Positions 5,420-6,805 of a DNA stretch of 6,805 nt are shown here, piece after piece; the first letter of the stretch is position 1; each line of letters opens with the position of its first letter. Made by a program: the position numbers and the translations under genes. This DNA is from Robiginitomaculum sp. (GTDB taxonomy: Bacteria; Pseudomonadota; Alphaproteobacteria; Caulobacterales; Maricaulaceae): contig NVTC01000002.1 of the NCBI GenBank assembly GCA_002732905.1, positions 81,659-88,463 of the forward strand. The letters are read 5' to 3'. The notes beneath the pieces were generated by a model that made no database searches, was not told the DNA's origin, and was given only the letters and a program-made list of their open reading frames with translations.

Positions 5420-6556
5420 ATGCACATCACACAAAATTTTGACGGTGGCAATATTGTCGTCTTGTCAGCAAATACGCCTGAAAATATCCGCTTGGAAATT
5501 CGTAAAGATAACGAATCCGATTTTTATCAGTGGTTCTATTTCCGCCTCAGTGGCGCCCATGACGGCATAAAGGGGCACGACTGTGTTATGACGATAGAAA
5601 ACGCAGCGGGTTCCGCATTTACAGGCGGCTGGGAAAACTACCAAGCCCGCGCATCCTATGACCGTGAAGAATGGTTCTTAGTACCGACCCGTTATGTAGA
5701 TGGTAAGCTGATTATTGAACATACGCCTGAATTTGGCTCTGTGTATTATGCTTACTTCGCACCGTATTCCATGGAACGTCATGCTGATTTAATTGCGGAC
5801 TGCCAGATGCATCCGGATGTGAGGGCCACTGTCCTCGGGCAGACGCTTGACGGGCAGGATATAGATATGTTGACCGTTGGCGTTCCTGCCAAGGGCAAGA
5901 AAACTATGTGGATAACTGCACGCCAACATCCCGGTGAAATTATGGCTGAATGGTGGATGGAAGGTTTCCTTTCACGTCTACTCGATGATGATGATCCGAC
6001 TGCACGGATGCTTCGTGATAAATGCGTGTTTCATATTGTGCCTAACATGAACCCGGATGGTTCACGGCGCGGACATTTGCGGACCAATGCTTGCGGTGCC
6101 AATTTGAACCGTGAATGGGGTGTTGCGACAATGGAACGCTCACCTGAAGTATTTTTGGTAATGGCGGCTATGCAAAAATCCGGCGTTGATTTCTGTCTGG
6201 ATGTGCACGGCGATGAAGCTTTGCCATATAACTTTATAGCAGGGGCTGAGGGTGTACCGAGCTTTACCAAGCAAGGCGCAAAATGGCTCAATGATTTCCA
6301 AGAAGCTTATAAGAGGTTCAGCCCTGATTTTCAAACAAAACATGGTTACGGCGATACGCCGAAAGGTACAGCCAACCTAACGTATGCAACCAATTATGTG
6401 GCCGAGGAACACGGCTGTTTGGCCATGACTTTGGAAATGCCCTTCAAAGATAACATAGATCTACCGGATCCAGAATATGGCTGGTCACCTGAAAGATCAG
6501 CAAAGCTCGGCGCAGATGTGCTCGGCGCAATATTAGCCGTGGTGGATGATCTATAA
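5420..6556 (+). CDS. Cytosolic-type M14 zinc carboxypeptidase (CCP/AGBL-like)
   Basis: The protein has 378 residues, no signal peptide, and the two-part layout of bacterial cytosolic carboxypeptidases (subfamily M14D): an N-terminal beta-rich domain (about 1-120) and a zinc peptidase domain (about 125-375). Zinc ligands are H170 and E173 in HPGE and H263 in DVHGDE. Substrate-binding motifs are NMNPDGSRRG (209-218) and NLNREW (228-233), with R231 a likely carboxylate binder. E339 in TLEMPF is the expected catalytic glutamate, so the enzyme looks active. Eukaryotic relatives remove glutamates from protein tails; substrates of bacterial members are poorly known. The start follows GGCCGGGA. It probably shares a transcript with the acetyltransferase fusion 27 bp upstream. 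GC content and codon use look like the neighbours. Confidence 0.93.
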   Translation: MHITQNFDGGNIVVLSANTPENIRLEIRKDNESDFYQWFYFRLSGAHDGIKGHDCVMTIENAAGSAFTGGWENYQARASYDREEWFLVPTRYVDGKLIIEHTPEFGSVYYAYFAPYSMERHADLIADCQMHPDVRATVLGQTLDGQDIDMLTVGVPAKGKKTMWITARQHPGEIMAEWWMEGFLSRLLDDDDPTARMLRDKCVFHIVPNMNPDGSRRGHLRTNACGANLNREWGVATMERSPEVFLVMAAMQKSGVDFCLDVHGDEALPYNFIAGAEGVPSFTKQGAKWLNDFQEAYKRFSPDFQTKHGYGDTPKGTANLTYATNYVAEEHGCLAMTLEMPFKDNIDLPDPEYGWSPERSAKLGADVLGAILAVVDDL

Positions 6557-6558
6557 TT

Positions 6559-6583
6559 TTCATTTGTAGCCTTCATTTGTAGC
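6559..6583. repeat. Two tandem copies of TTCATTTGTAGC
   Basis: The 12-mer occurs at 6559-6570 and 6572-6583, a period of 13 bp, directly after the carboxypeptidase stop codon. It is probably a recent short duplication. Confidence 0.8.
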
Positions 6584-6614
6584 TTTGGGCGTGCGAATCG
6601 CGTAGTAAGGCGAA

Positions 6615-6805
6615 ATGAAACAATATCTTGAATTATTAGCACGTGTACTGGACGAGGGCGTTGACCGTTCAGACCGCACGGGCACAGGGACACGCGGCGT
6701 TTTCGGACACCAGATGCGCTTTAATCTGTCGGACGGCTTTCCTATGCTGACGACAAAGAAGTTGCACCTCAAATCCATTGTCCACGAATTGATCTGGTTT
6801 TTGGC
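6615..6805 (+). CDS. thyA: Thymidylate synthase, N-terminal part (runs off window)
   Basis: The first 63 codons are present from the ATG at 6615, with AAGG upstream as ribosome binding site. The start, [15 protein letters not shown], is followed by [35 protein letters not shown] and IVHELIWFL, which track the N-terminus of E. coli ThyA closely. R21 in DRTGTG matches the phosphate-binding arginine for dUMP. The enzyme methylates dUMP to dTMP using methylene-tetrahydrofolate; the catalytic cysteine lies beyond the window. The gene follows the carboxypeptidase by 58 bp on the same strand and may be co-transcribed or have its own promoter; no clear promoter was seen in the gap. Confidence 0.97.
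   Translation, partial: MKQYLELLARVLDEGVDRSDRTGTGTRGVFGHQMRFNLSDGFPMLTTKKLHLKSIVHELIWFL

Noticed and set aside
5050..5451. Minus-strand open frame of 133 codons
   Set aside because: It is antisense to the NAT domain of the acetyltransferase fusion, which has clear family motifs; Cys/Ser-rich composition is typical of a shadow frame.
6394..6778. Minus-strand open frames near the window end
   Set aside because: They are antisense to the carboxypeptidase C-terminus and to the well-conserved thyA start.

Overview
The window looks like chromosomal DNA of an alphaproteobacterium with fairly low GC for the group. The strongest evidence is a circularly permuted, two-piece tmRNA gene whose tag peptide, AANDNNTEEFALAA, differs from the Caulobacter tag (AANDNFAEEFAVAA) at only three positions. 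A kinase-acetyltransferase fusion of the N-acetylglutamate synthase type and a DUF4129/DUF4350 gene pair fit the same group. A Maricaulales/Caulobacterales relative is my best guess, by inference only.

Layout. Positions 1-925 (minus strand) hold the start of a DUF4350-type membrane protein and, upstream and overlapping by GTGA, a DUF4129 membrane protein. A short spacer with four 15-bp tandem repeats and a palindrome separates these from a minus-strand phosphoribosyltransferase (1022-1585). Head-to-head with it lies a second, paralogous phosphoribosyltransferase on the plus strand (1696-2274). That gene converges on a concentrative nucleoside transporter (2290-3588, minus), and the gap between the two stop codons is filled exactly by three TTTACCC units. 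The two phosphoribosyltransferases and the transporter form a plausible nucleoside/nucleobase uptake and salvage cluster.

Positions 3589-4252 contain no protein gene. They hold the transporter promoter, then the minus-strand ssrA gene (about 3688-4021): acceptor piece first, then a removed hairpin spacer, then the coding piece with its pseudoknot, tag frame and 3' hairpin. A sigma-70-like promoter for ssrA lies at 4028-4056. About 200 bp further is the start of a plus-strand run: a divergent amino-acid-kinase/N-acetyltransferase fusion that has lost the glycine-rich kinase motifs (4253-5392), a cytosolic-type M14 zinc carboxypeptidase (5420-6556), and the beginning of thymidylate synthase thyA (6615 to the window end).

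No mobile element, CRISPR array, tRNA or rRNA was seen. The most unusual items are the kinase-dead-looking acetyltransferase fusion beside a carboxypeptidase of the deglutamylase family, the divergent phosphoribosyltransferase pair with different PRPP loops, and two 60-bp tracts with a 15-bp period around the start of the DUF4129 gene. None of these proves a new system.
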